Under the pieces are notes generated by a model. It did not search any database and had not been told where the DNA came from. It saw nothing but the letters and a program-made list of their open reading frames with translations. The position numbers and the translations under genes were made by a program. From an uncultured Bacteroidales bacterium (lineage in GTDB: Bacteria; Bacteroidota; Bacteroidia; Bacteroidales; Bacteroidaceae), in contig CACZAN010000016.1 of assembly GCA_902779165.1 (NCBI GenBank), forward strand, positions 62,001-126,000: 64,000 nt of DNA. The letters are read 5' to 3'. Positions 56,181-64,000 of this stretch are shown in pieces (within the stretch, counting starts at the first letter, position 1; the number at the start of each line of letters is the position of its first letter).

Positions 56181-58283
56181 ATGAAACACTCCATAAATAC
56201 TATCTGCTTCACGGCGGTGCTCCTGCATTTGGGCGGGGGCACCGCTTTTGCTCAATCTGCCCACTCGACTACAGATCTTAACCCAGTGGTTGTCACAGGC
56301 ACAGGTACATATCACCGCTCTGATAATTCTCCTGTTGCCGTGAAGGTTATTACAGCCAAAGAGCTGAAAGACGCTCATGTGTTGACCTTGCAGGAAGCCC
56401 TAACACGGTTGACCACCCATATCACTACGCACACCAGTGGAATGGGAACCTTTGTGAACTTCAACGGCATTAGCGATGACTATATCGTTATTCTTGAGAA
56501 CGGAAAACGCGTCAGTGGTGATGACCGCTGGAGCCGTATCTCGCTGGCTAATGTACGCCGTATTGAAATCTTTAGCGGGGCGGCATCTGCACTCTACGGC
56601 AGCGATGCTATCGCGGGTGTCATCAACATCATTACAGACGACAGCAAGGAACCCGTTTCTGCATCGTCCACCACCAAGGTGATGAATCACGGCCGTCTGG
56701 ACGAAGATATCGCCGTGGACTTCACCGCCGGCAAATTTTCTTCCCACACCTCCTATACCTACCATCAGGCAGATAACTGGCAAGTGAACCGCTATCAGGC
56801 TTTCGATGAGGACGGCACTGAGGTGCTGAGGCTCACAGGGCGTCCGATGTCTACGGGTTTCCATAGCCACAATATCAGCGAGAAGTTGGATTTCCAACTC
56901 AATAATCAGTGGTCCTTCTACATTCGTGGCTCCTACTACGACAACCTCACCACTCGTCCCCAATCCGCGACCTACTTCACCCAGAAGAAAAATACGGCCC
57001 CTGCTGGAGATGCGGATGGTGGGACATCCGTTGCTACCTATTCCTACAATGCTAAGCAGGCCTATACCTACGACCTTCATCATAATTCTTACCTCTACGG
57101 CGGCGGTGCCCGCTGGACTCCCAACCCTCATATCCACCTCTACCTGGATGTTTATAGCGATAATTTCTCATCGATGTATGATTACTGGCAGACTGCCGAG
57201 AAAGAACCCTACGACGAGACACGCAAACGCACCCATTATGTCAATGAAACCTTACGTGGTATCTTCCGTTTGGCAGACTGGAACAAACTCTCGGCTGGTG
57301 CTGAGTTCGTGCAGGAGAGCCTAACGAGCCAAAGCGACAATATTGATTTTGAGAAAACCAATTCCTACAACCTCTTTGTACAGGATGAGTTGCGCATCGC
57401 CCGTTCGCTTGACGCTGTCGTCGGACTTCGTTACACCCAGAATGATCATTTCGGAGCTGCCCTGACCCCCAATGCAGGTCTTTTCTTCCATACGGGGGGC
57501 TTCCGCCTGCGTGCCAGCTATGCCGGAGGCTATCGCACCCCAACCCTATCGCAGCTCTATGCCACCGACCAAGCCAAGACAGCTGCTCGCTATACTCTCT
57601 ACAATAAGGACTTAAAACCTGAAAAAAACCATTTTGTCAACGTCAATGCCGAGTACAGCAATACTTGGATGAGTGTGAGTGTCAGTGCCTTTCTTAATAA
57701 AATTCGTGACATGATAAACTATCGCACCATGACCCAAGCCGAGATAGTCGCTGATGCTGATCTCACCGCCTTGCAGAATGAGGGGTGGGAGACCATTCGC
57801 CAGCGTGACAATATAGACCGTGCGACTCTTCGAGGAATCAGCACTTCGCTGAAGTTCCTCTTGCCTTATGGTTTCATCATAGGTGGCGGTTATAGCTTCA
57901 CGGATTCTGAGGCTGAGACTCAGAGTTTGGACAAGAAGACACAACAATACATCACCACCACATCACCCGTGGATAAAAGTGTGAAACACGTCGGTTGCGT
58001 GCTTGCTTCGTGGGACCATACATGGGGAGACTATCATCTGAATGTCAGCCTCAATGGCCACATTCAGGGACAACGTTACAGCAGTACCTATGGTTATGCA
58101 GAAGGATTCAGCCAATGGGACTTGACGACACGTCACACCATCGTACTCCGTAACTTTACTCTTGAACCGGGTTTAGGTATTGAAAACCTATTCAATCAGC
58201 GCGATACGTCCCCTTGGAACTCCAATTTTTCCACGATTAATCCAGGTCGTTCCTATATTTTCAGCCTGAGAATGAAATATTAG
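56181..58283 (+). CDS. TonB-dependent outer-membrane receptor, BtuB-like (second)
   Basis: This 700-residue protein has a signal peptide (MKHSINTICFTAVLLHLGGG, cut near AFAQ). The plug contains LNPVVVTGTGTYHRSDNSPV, then YIVILENGKRVSGDD and IEIFSGAASALYGSDAIAGV. The barrel ends GRSYIFSLRMKY, with the typical C-terminal aromatic residue. It resembles the first receptor in the plug but differs strongly in the barrel, suggesting a different ligand. It starts 9 nt after the CbiK stop, so the three genes form a receptor-chelatase-receptor unit. Confidence 0.9.
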   Translation: MKHSINTICFTAVLLHLGGGTAFAQSAHSTTDLNPVVVTGTGTYHRSDNSPVAVKVITAKELKDAHVLTLQEALTRLTTHITTHTSGMGTFVNFNGISDDYIVILENGKRVSGDDRWSRISLANVRRIEIFSGAASALYGSDAIAGVINIITDDSKEPVSASSTTKVMNHGRLDEDIAVDFTAGKFSSHTSYTYHQADNWQVNRYQAFDEDGTEVLRLTGRPMSTGFHSHNISEKLDFQLNNQWSFYIRGSYYDNLTTRPQSATYFTQKKNTAPAGDADGGTSVATYSYNAKQAYTYDLHHNSYLYGGGARWTPNPHIHLYLDVYSDNFSSMYDYWQTAEKEPYDETRKRTHYVNETLRGIFRLADWNKLSAGAEFVQESLTSQSDNIDFEKTNSYNLFVQDELRIARSLDAVVGLRYTQNDHFGAALTPNAGLFFHTGGFRLRASYAGGYRTPTLSQLYATDQAKTAARYTLYNKDLKPEKNHFVNVNAEYSNTWMSVSVSAFLNKIRDMINYRTMTQAEIVADADLTALQNEGWETIRQRDNIDRATLRGISTSLKFLLPYGFIIGGGYSFTDSEAETQSLDKKTQQYITTTSPVDKSVKHVGCVLASWDHTWGDYHLNVSLNGHIQGQRYSSTYGYAEGFSQWDLTTRHTIVLRNFTLEPGLGIENLFNQRDTSPWNSNFSTINPGRSYIFSLRMKY

Positions 58284-58295
58284 AGAAATTTTCTT

Positions 58296-58303
58296 TATCT
58301 TTG
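58296..58303 (+). promoter_or_regulatory. Possible internal -7 element before the CbiH-CbiC gene
   Basis: TATCTTTG matches TAnnTTTG 25 nt before the ATG at 58329, but no TTTG is found about 20 nt upstream. It could allow expression of the biosynthetic genes apart from the riboswitch. Confidence 0.4.
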
Positions 58304-58328
58304 CACCGCAAAGACATTATCACAGCCT

Positions 58329-59729
58329 ATGGGAAAAATTATTGTTGTGGGCTTAGGCCCAGGACGTCCAGAAAATATCACTCCTGCAGTTCAGACCGCA
58401 CTGAAGCAAGCTGATGTGGTTGTTGGCTATAGATACTATTTTCAGTTTGTGGAGTCTCTTCTCCGCGAAGGTTGCGAGTGTATTGATACAGGAATGAAAC
58501 ACGAACGCGAGCGGGCAGAGCAAGCTTTCGTGCAGGCCGAACAGGGAAAGATGGTTGTTGTCATCTCGTCTGGTGATGCCGGCATCTATGGGATGACTCC
58601 GCTCATTTATGAGATGGCCCGCGAACGATCCGCTGATATTGAGATCATATCCCTTCCGGGTATCAGTGCTTTCCAAGAGGCTGCAGCCTTGCTGGGGGCC
58701 CCTATAGGACATGATTTCTGTGTGATTTCGCTCTCAGACCTGATGACCCCATGGACGGTTATTGAGAAACGTATCAGGGCTGCTGTCGTCGGAGATTTTG
58801 TCACTGCCGTATATAACCCCAAGTCCCACGGTCGATACTGGCAACTCCATCGCCTTGTGGAACTCTTTCTACAAGGTCGATCCGCTGTAACTCCAATAGG
58901 CTATGTGCGTCAGGCCGGGCGCGAAGATGAGGAGGTGAAGATCACTACTCTGGGTGCTTTTAACCCCGAAGATGTAGATATGTTCACCGTCATCTTAATA
59001 GGTAATTCGCAGTCATACATTGCCGACAATAAGATGATTACTCCACGAGGATACTTTCACGAGGAACAGGTGGAGGGAACTAAAGTTGGTCAACAAATAA
59101 TGAATGCGTCTTTCCGTACCATCCTCTCTGAAATGAAGCATCCCGATGTGCCGCGCTGGCGTCTTTGGCCCTTGTTACATGCCATACATACTACGGTAGA
59201 TTTCGGTATGGAAGAATGCCTTTGGATGGACGAACGTGCTACAGAAATCCTATATAGCAAAGTATCAGAAGGCCATCTGCAACATATCGTAACAGATGTG
59301 ACAATGACAGCCAGTGGAATACGCAAGGGGGCTTTGGACAGACTGGGTATAGAAGTACACTGCTATATAAATGACCCGCGATCCCAACGAATGGCAGAGG
59401 AAAAAGGTGTCACGCGCAGTCAGGCGGCTATGCGACTGGCTGCCGAGGAATATCCTGAGGCGCTCTATGTGGTAGGTAATGCACCCACAGCCCTTTTTGA
59501 GATTTGTGATTTGGTGCACAAAGGAAAGCTATATCCTGTCGGAATCATTGCAGCACCCGTGGGCTTCGTTCATGTGTGCGAGAGCAAGCATGCAGTCAAG
59601 ACACTGACAGATATTCCCAAGATCATTGTTGAGGGACGCAAGGGTGGCAGTAATCTTGCAGCCACGCTTGTCAACGCCATCCTCACCTACGACGATGCAG
59701 CACAGCTCAAGCCTGGCCGCGATCTTTGA
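58329..59729 (+). CDS. cbiHC: Fused precorrin-3B C17-methyltransferase / precorrin-8 methylmutase
   Basis: This 466-residue bifunctional protein has CbiH/CobJ at about 1-245 (IIVVGLGPGRPENITPA, VISSGDAGIYGM, SLPGISAFQEAAALLGAPIG, a SAM-dependent ring-contraction methyltransferase). CbiC/CobH occupies about 260-466 (ASFRTILSEMKHPDVP, then LLHAIHTTVDFGMEE with the catalytic histidine, VGNAPTALFEI and GFVHVCESKH). CbiC moves the methyl from C-11 to C-12. The two steps are not consecutive, so the fusion is organisational. It starts 45 nt after the second receptor. Confidence 0.93.
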   Translation: MGKIIVVGLGPGRPENITPAVQTALKQADVVVGYRYYFQFVESLLREGCECIDTGMKHERERAEQAFVQAEQGKMVVVISSGDAGIYGMTPLIYEMARERSADIEIISLPGISAFQEAAALLGAPIGHDFCVISLSDLMTPWTVIEKRIRAAVVGDFVTAVYNPKSHGRYWQLHRLVELFLQGRSAVTPIGYVRQAGREDEEVKITTLGAFNPEDVDMFTVILIGNSQSYIADNKMITPRGYFHEEQVEGTKVGQQIMNASFRTILSEMKHPDVPRWRLWPLLHAIHTTVDFGMEECLWMDERATEILYSKVSEGHLQHIVTDVTMTASGIRKGALDRLGIEVHCYINDPRSQRMAEEKGVTRSQAAMRLAAEEYPEALYVVGNAPTALFEICDLVHKGKLYPVGIIAAPVGFVHVCESKHAVKTLTDIPKIIVEGRKGGSNLAATLVNAILTYDDAAQLKPGRDL

Positions 59730-59762
59730 TACAAAACTACAAATAACACTTTAGCTACTGTC

Positions 59763-60986
59763 ATGATACAATTCATTGTTATCGGCATTACAGACAATCC
59801 GAACCCTTGGTTTCCACAAGATGTGCTGGAGATAATCCGGCAGGGCAGGGTGTTCTCGGGAGGCAAGCGCCATCATGAGATCGTGGCTCCATTGTTGCCT
59901 GAATGTGCCGAATGGATAGACATTACAGTACCTCTTGAAGCCGTCTTTGAGAAGTATGAAAGTGTGAATTGCAAATCGTCTAATTGTAAATCAATAGTGG
60001 TCTTCGCTTCGGGCGACCCACTTTTCTTCGGCTTCGCAAATACCATTAAGCGTATGATGCCAAATGCGGAACTCCAACTGTACCCTACGTTCAATTCCCT
60101 TCAACAGTTGGCTCACCGCCTGTTGCTGCCTTACCAAGACATGAAGATCGTCTCGCTGACGGGACGTCCCTGGCAGGAATTTGACCGCGCTCTTATCGAA
60201 CGGACGGGGATGATAGGTGTACTCACAGATAAGGAACATAATCCAGCATCTATTGCGCGAAGAATGCTGGAGTACGGCTATACTTATTATATAATGTACG
60301 TGGGTGAGCATTTGGGGAATCCTGAAAACGAAAAGATATCAACACTCACCCTCGAAGAGGCCAGCCAATGCGACTTCGGTCATCCCAACTGTTTGATTAT
60401 TCAGAAGCAGATGACAGAAGATAGGAAGCCTTATGGCCTACCTGATTCAGAATTTGTATTGCTTGACGGCCGCGAGAAGATGATTACAAAGATGCCAATC
60501 AGGTTGTTGACATTGCAGGCTTTGAACCTGACACATCGACGTGTGTTCTGGGATATCGGAGCTTGCACGGGTAGTATCTCCATTGAAGCAAGGCTACTGT
60601 TCCCGCATCTGCATGTAGATGCCTTCGAGATACGGCCAACGTGCGAGGCGATAATTCACAAGAATGCTCGTAAGTTTAGGACTCCTGGAATCAATGTCCA
60701 TATGGGAGACTTCTTGGAAACAGACATCACAGTCTTGCCACACCCAGAAGCAGTCTTCATCGGTGGACACGGCGGACGACTAAAGGAGATCATGGCGAAG
60801 GTGTTGACGGTGCTGACAGATGACGGTATCATTGTGATGAACAGCGTCAAGGCGCCTAAGGTAGCAACTGACAGCCACCAGCTTTGGGACGAGGCCAGTC
60901 AAGAACTCGGCCTAAAGCAAGAACCACCAATGAGAATAATAATCGATGAACATCACCCCATAGAGATCTTAAAAGCTCACAAATGA
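59763..60986 (+). CDS. cbiET: Fused precorrin-6Y C5,15-methyltransferase and C12-decarboxylase
   Basis: This 407-residue CobL-type protein has CbiE at about 1-205 (VFSGGKRHHEIVAPLLPE, VVFASGDPLFFGFAN, LTDKEHNPASIARRML) and CbiT at about 215-407 (YGLPDSEFVLLDGREKMITK, then FWDIGACTGSISIEARLL, the SAM site). It methylates C-5 and C-15 and decarboxylates the C-12 acetate. A short duplicated stretch NCKSSNCKS (residues 69-77) interrupts CbiE just before the conserved FASGDP, encoded by an 11-bp near-direct repeat at 59967-59992. It overlaps the next gene by 4 bp (ATGA). Confidence 0.93.
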   Translation: MIQFIVIGITDNPNPWFPQDVLEIIRQGRVFSGGKRHHEIVAPLLPECAEWIDITVPLEAVFEKYESVNCKSSNCKSIVVFASGDPLFFGFANTIKRMMPNAELQLYPTFNSLQQLAHRLLLPYQDMKIVSLTGRPWQEFDRALIERTGMIGVLTDKEHNPASIARRMLEYGYTYYIMYVGEHLGNPENEKISTLTLEEASQCDFGHPNCLIIQKQMTEDRKPYGLPDSEFVLLDGREKMITKMPIRLLTLQALNLTHRRVFWDIGACTGSISIEARLLFPHLHVDAFEIRPTCEAIIHKNARKFRTPGINVHMGDFLETDITVLPHPEAVFIGGHGGRLKEIMAKVLTVLTDDGIIVMNSVKAPKVATDSHQLWDEASQELGLKQEPPMRIIIDEHHPIEILKAHK

Positions 60987-62752
60987 AGATCGCAATTGTA
61001 ATAATCAACGAGACGGGCAAGGATATCGCTCTTTCGCTCCAGCATGAACTTGACGCAACAATCATATCTCACAAGTTTGTGGGTGAACGATGGGATAAGT
61101 TCGATGCCTTCATTTTTATCGGAGCAATGGGCATCTGTGTACGCATCATTGCACCTTATATCAAAGATAAGCGCGAAGACCCTGCCGTGGTATGCGTGGA
61201 TAGTTTAGGATTGAATGCTATCGCCGTTCTTTCAGGACATATAGGAGGTGCCAACCGTCTGACACAGAATATTGCAACAATCTTGGGAGCTCGTGAGGTC
61301 ATCACCACCCAAAGCGACCTTTTAGGACTATGGGCACTTGATACTTTCAACCAGATTTACGGATGGGATGTAGAACTATGTGAAGGGCATGGTACGATGA
61401 ACGATGTGATAGCCACATTCGTACATAAGGAGCCGACCGCTTTGTTATTAGATATTCGCGATGAGGGTACGGACTACTTAGAAACACACCTGCCAAGTCA
61501 TGTTACCCTTGTCAGCGACATCAGCGATGTGAATCCCGAGCGTTTCCGTCTTCTGATAGTTGTCTCTCCCTTTTATCATTCTGTTCCTAAATGTATGCAG
61601 TTCGTTCAATATATTCCGCGTGTACTGGAATTTGGTATAGGACTTGCTCATCAGGCACCGTTACAGGAAGTGTTGAATGGATTGGATGCGCTTTACCATG
61701 AGCATGGTATTTACAGGGAGGCAGGTAATATTTGTACCATCGACATTAAGGCCGAAGAGCCCGTCATCCAACACCTGAAGTCCGAAGGCTATCCCGTCCG
61801 TTTCTTTACTGCCGACGAACTGGCCAAGGTAGATGTCCCCACACCCAGCGAGACAGTAGAAAAGCATGTTGGCACCCCGAGTGTCTGCGAGGCTGCAGCC
61901 TTGTTGGCTTCCAAACATGGAAAACTGCTATTTCCGAAAGTTAAGGGAAAGAATTTCACACTTGCTGTTGCCATCGATAAAAAGTTTTCGCGCGAAGGCC
62001 ATATCGAGATTGTTGGTGCAGGTCCTGGTGACCCAGACTTGGTCAGTGTTCGTGGTCGTAAGATGCTGGAGCGGGCTGACTTGATTCTCTATGCAGGTTC
62101 TTTAGTGCCTAAGGCCTTGACGGAATGCCATAAGCCTGGTGCGGTAGTGCGCTCTTCTGCAGACATGAATCTTGAAGAGCAATGTGCACTGATGAAGGAG
62201 CACTATGACAAAGGACATTTTATCGTGCGGTTGCACACCGGCGACCCCTGCATCTTTGGCGCCATTCAGGAGCAGATGGCATACTTCGATCAGAACCATA
62301 TGGACTATCACATCACGCCAGGTATCTCATCGTTCCTTGCCGCGGCAGCCGAGCTGCAGAGTCAGTTTACCATACCTGAGCGTTGCCAAAGCATTATCCT
62401 TACGCGTGGCGAAGGGCGTACCCCTATGCCCGAAAAAGAACAACTGCATCTGCTGGCAAAGAGCCAAAGCACGATGTGTATTTTCCTCTCGGCTTCGATC
62501 GTAGATGATGTACAAAAGGAACTTTTGATGGAATATCCAGAGAATACCCCTGTTGCTGCCTGTTATCATCTCACGTGGCCCGACCAGAAAATCTATCGCG
62601 GCCAACTCAAGGACCTTGCCAAGATAGTCCACGACAACCATCTTACCCTGACAACGATGCTCGTAGTCGGCGAAGCCATTGGCAACCGCGCCGGTCTTTC
62701 AGAGCTTTACAGCAAGAACTTTACCCACCTATTTAGAAAAGGCAAAGAATGA
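60983..62752 (+). CDS. cbiGF: Fused cobalt-precorrin 5A hydrolase / precorrin-4 C11-methyltransferase
   Basis: This 589-residue protein has CbiG at about 1-330: FIFIGAMGICVRIIAPYI, SLGLNAIAVLSGHIGGANRL, and the C-terminal GIGLAHQAPLQEVLNGLDAL and PSVCEAAALLAS. CbiG opens the lactone of cobalt-precorrin-5A. CbiF/CobM occupies about 335-589: EIVGAGPGDPDLVSVRGRKM, ILYAGSLVP, IVRLHTGDPCIFGAIQEQ, TPGISSFLAAAAELQSQFTI and ILTRGEGRTPMPE, adding methyl at C-11. CbiF makes the substrate of CbiG, so here the fused enzymes are consecutive. It overlaps both neighbours by 4 bp. Confidence 0.93.
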   Translation: MKIAIVIINETGKDIALSLQHELDATIISHKFVGERWDKFDAFIFIGAMGICVRIIAPYIKDKREDPAVVCVDSLGLNAIAVLSGHIGGANRLTQNIATILGAREVITTQSDLLGLWALDTFNQIYGWDVELCEGHGTMNDVIATFVHKEPTALLLDIRDEGTDYLETHLPSHVTLVSDISDVNPERFRLLIVVSPFYHSVPKCMQFVQYIPRVLEFGIGLAHQAPLQEVLNGLDALYHEHGIYREAGNICTIDIKAEEPVIQHLKSEGYPVRFFTADELAKVDVPTPSETVEKHVGTPSVCEAAALLASKHGKLLFPKVKGKNFTLAVAIDKKFSREGHIEIVGAGPGDPDLVSVRGRKMLERADLILYAGSLVPKALTECHKPGAVVRSSADMNLEEQCALMKEHYDKGHFIVRLHTGDPCIFGAIQEQMAYFDQNHMDYHITPGISSFLAAAAELQSQFTIPERCQSIILTRGEGRTPMPEKEQLHLLAKSQSTMCIFLSASIVDDVQKELLMEYPENTPVAACYHLTWPDQKIYRGQLKDLAKIVHDNHLTLTTMLVVGEAIGNRAGLSELYSKNFTHLFRKGKE

Positions 62753-63783
62753 AACATTCAGCATCTTTCATCCTGCTGACGCTGTTGATTGTCGTACTCT
62801 TCGTGCTTAACCTCCTTCTTGGCACGGTGAGCATTCCTGTGCGCGATGTGCTCTGCATCCTTTTCTCTCCCTCCGCCCTTAACCTTGATACCTCTACTCA
62901 GGCTGTTTGGTCCAATATTATCTGGAGCTCACGCGTTCCTCAAGCTCTGACCGCTCTAATGGCTGGTGCCGGTTTAGCGGTCAGTGGCCTGCAGATGCAG
63001 ACCGTTTTCCGCAATCCTTTGGCAGGTCCCTCGGTGCTCGGAATTTCCAATGGCGCATCTCTCGGTGTGGCTTTGGTGGTACTCATGAGTGGCTCTTTGG
63101 GAGGCATGGCCTTGAGTCGCTTGGGTTATCTCGGCGATGTGGCTATGAGTGTGGCCGCTATTGTTGGAGCTTTGGCGGTCATGGGACTTATTGTTTGGGT
63201 CGCCCAACGTGTACAAGGCAATGTGACTCTGCTCATCATCGGCGTACTCATCGGTTATATGGCCAATGCTATCATCGGTGTGTTGAAATTCTTCTCCAAC
63301 GAAGAAGATATCAAAGCTTATGTTGTCTGGGGGCTCGGTTCCTTTGCACGCGTATCTGGTGACCAGATGGTACTCTTCGTGGTGCTGATGGCTATCCTTC
63401 TACCACTGAGTATGCTGCTTGTCAAGACCATGAATCTGTTGCTCTTGGGTGATGCCTATGCCCAGAATCTCGGATTGAACCTCCAGCGCGCCCGCACTCT
63501 TGTCATCCTCTCTTCAGGAGTTCTTGTCGCCATTGTCACGGCCTACTGCGGCCCGATCATGTTCATAGGACTTGCTGTACCCCACCTGGCTCGCGCCATG
63601 TTCCGCACCAGCGACCATCGTATTCTGATGCCTGCCACTTTGCTTGCTGGTGGTGTTTTGGCCCTTCTCTGTAACCTCATCGCCCGTATGCCCGGCTTCG
63701 AAGGTGCCTTGCCTGTCAACTCCGTCACCGCCCTCGTCGGCGCTCCTGTCATTGCGACAGTGCTGTTCAAAAGAAAAGACTAA
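62749..63783 (+). CDS. btuC: FecCD-family ABC transporter permease, BtuC-like
   Basis: This 344-residue inner-membrane permease is of the FecCD/BtuC family for corrinoid, siderophore or heme uptake. Typical motifs are WSSRVPQALTALMAGAGLAV, SGLQMQTVFRNPLAGPSVLG, ISNGASLGVAL and YCGPIMFIGLAVPHLARAMF, with about nine to ten transmembrane helices. Its place after the cobalamin genes under the riboswitch points to corrinoid import from the periplasm. The start codon overlaps the cbiGF stop by 4 bp (ATGA). Confidence 0.92.
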   Translation: MKHSASFILLTLLIVVLFVLNLLLGTVSIPVRDVLCILFSPSALNLDTSTQAVWSNIIWSSRVPQALTALMAGAGLAVSGLQMQTVFRNPLAGPSVLGISNGASLGVALVVLMSGSLGGMALSRLGYLGDVAMSVAAIVGALAVMGLIVWVAQRVQGNVTLLIIGVLIGYMANAIIGVLKFFSNEEDIKAYVVWGLGSFARVSGDQMVLFVVLMAILLPLSMLLVKTMNLLLLGDAYAQNLGLNLQRARTLVILSSGVLVAIVTAYCGPIMFIGLAVPHLARAMFRTSDHRILMPATLLAGGVLALLCNLIARMPGFEGALPVNSVTALVGAPVIATVLFKRKD

Positions 63784-63817
63784 AAGTCCACGTCCTATTT
63801 CTGAAATAAGAAAAGAT

Positions 63818-64000
63818 ATGAAACACATCCACTTTATCATTTGTATTCTTTCTTGTGTTACTCTCATCGCTTGTAGCCCTCGTAGCTCCAAGACCTCAAG
63901 TTCCGCTTCTTCCACATTGGAGAGTAGGGAAGAGCCGATGTCCTATGCCAAAGGATTCTCTGTCAGCACGTTAAAGAATGGTATAAGGTTGGTGGATGTG
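63818..64000 (+). CDS. BtuF-like corrinoid-binding lipoprotein, N-terminal part only
   Basis: The 61 codons visible run to the window end. They read MKHIHFIICILSCVTLIAC followed by SPRSSKTSSSASST and FSVSTLKNGIRLVDV. This gives a lipoprotein signal with lipobox LIAC, a Ser-rich linker and the start of what should be a periplasmic binding domain. The absence of acidic residues after the cysteine suggests the periplasmic face. Position directly after a BtuC-type permease makes a BtuF-like substrate-binding partner likely; the rest lies beyond the window. Confidence 0.7.
   Translation, partial: MKHIHFIICILSCVTLIACSPRSSKTSSSASSTLESREEPMSYAKGFSVSTLKNGIRLVDV

Overview
The window looks like a chromosomal segment of a Gram-negative gut or oral Bacteroidales bacterium, most likely Prevotellaceae-like. 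The evidence is two SusC/SusD pairs, a fused LpxC-FabZ gene, promoters of the Bacteroidetes type (TTTG, about 20 nt, TAnnTTTG), lipoproteins with acidic residues right after the lipobox cysteine, a C-terminal tail of the type IX secretion kind, and weak ribosome binding sites. Almost everything from 0.3 to 52.2 kb is on the minus strand. The plus strand takes over at 52.9 kb. No tRNA, rRNA, CRISPR array or complete insertion sequence was found.

0.3-13.3 kb is one minus-strand operon read right to left from a promoter near 13.27 kb: GH2 beta-galactosidase, a DUF6057-like membrane protein, a PD40 beta-propeller lipoprotein with a CxxCH motif, a DPP-IV-like S9 peptidase, a DHH phosphoesterase, and a GH105-DUF4861 fusion. 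Three copies of a palindromic element lie in this operon. One sits in frame inside the DHH gene, and two straddle gene starts with nearly identical geometry. 13.4-13.6 kb holds a degenerate 22-bp array.

13.6-34.6 kb is an eight-gene minus-strand operon: a very large fasciclin lipoprotein, SusC, SusD, three more fasciclin lipoproteins, then a second SusC and SusD. It encodes no enzyme. It looks like an outer-membrane uptake system with four FAS1-type surface proteins, substrate unknown. Upstream of it (34.9-38.7 kb) a GH43-like protein and a GH128-like glycoside hydrolase with a T9SS-like tail form a small operon.

38.7-40.8 kb is gene-poor: short repeats, a 40-bp palindrome nested in a larger inverted repeat, an apparently orphan promoter, and broken BRO/Rha-type phage antirepressor genes. 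40.8-50.0 kb is a housekeeping envelope operon (lpxD, lpxC-fabZ, lpxA, a pRiA4b ORF-3-like gene, miaA, a class A PBP, a Pif1-like helicase), mostly with 4-bp ATGA overlaps. A VapE/VirE-like gene (50.1-52.2 kb) with a degenerate Walker A follows under its own promoter.

52.6-64.0 kb is a corrinoid locus on the plus strand under a cobalamin riboswitch: a TonB receptor, a CbiK-type cobaltochelatase that carries a lipoprotein signal and probable surface-export signal, a second TonB receptor, three double fusions of cobalamin-ring enzymes (CbiH-CbiC, CbiE-CbiT, CbiG-CbiF), a BtuC-like permease and the start of a BtuF-like binding protein cut by the window edge. The most unusual features are the lipoprotein chelatase between two TonB receptors and the fasciclin/SusCD operon.
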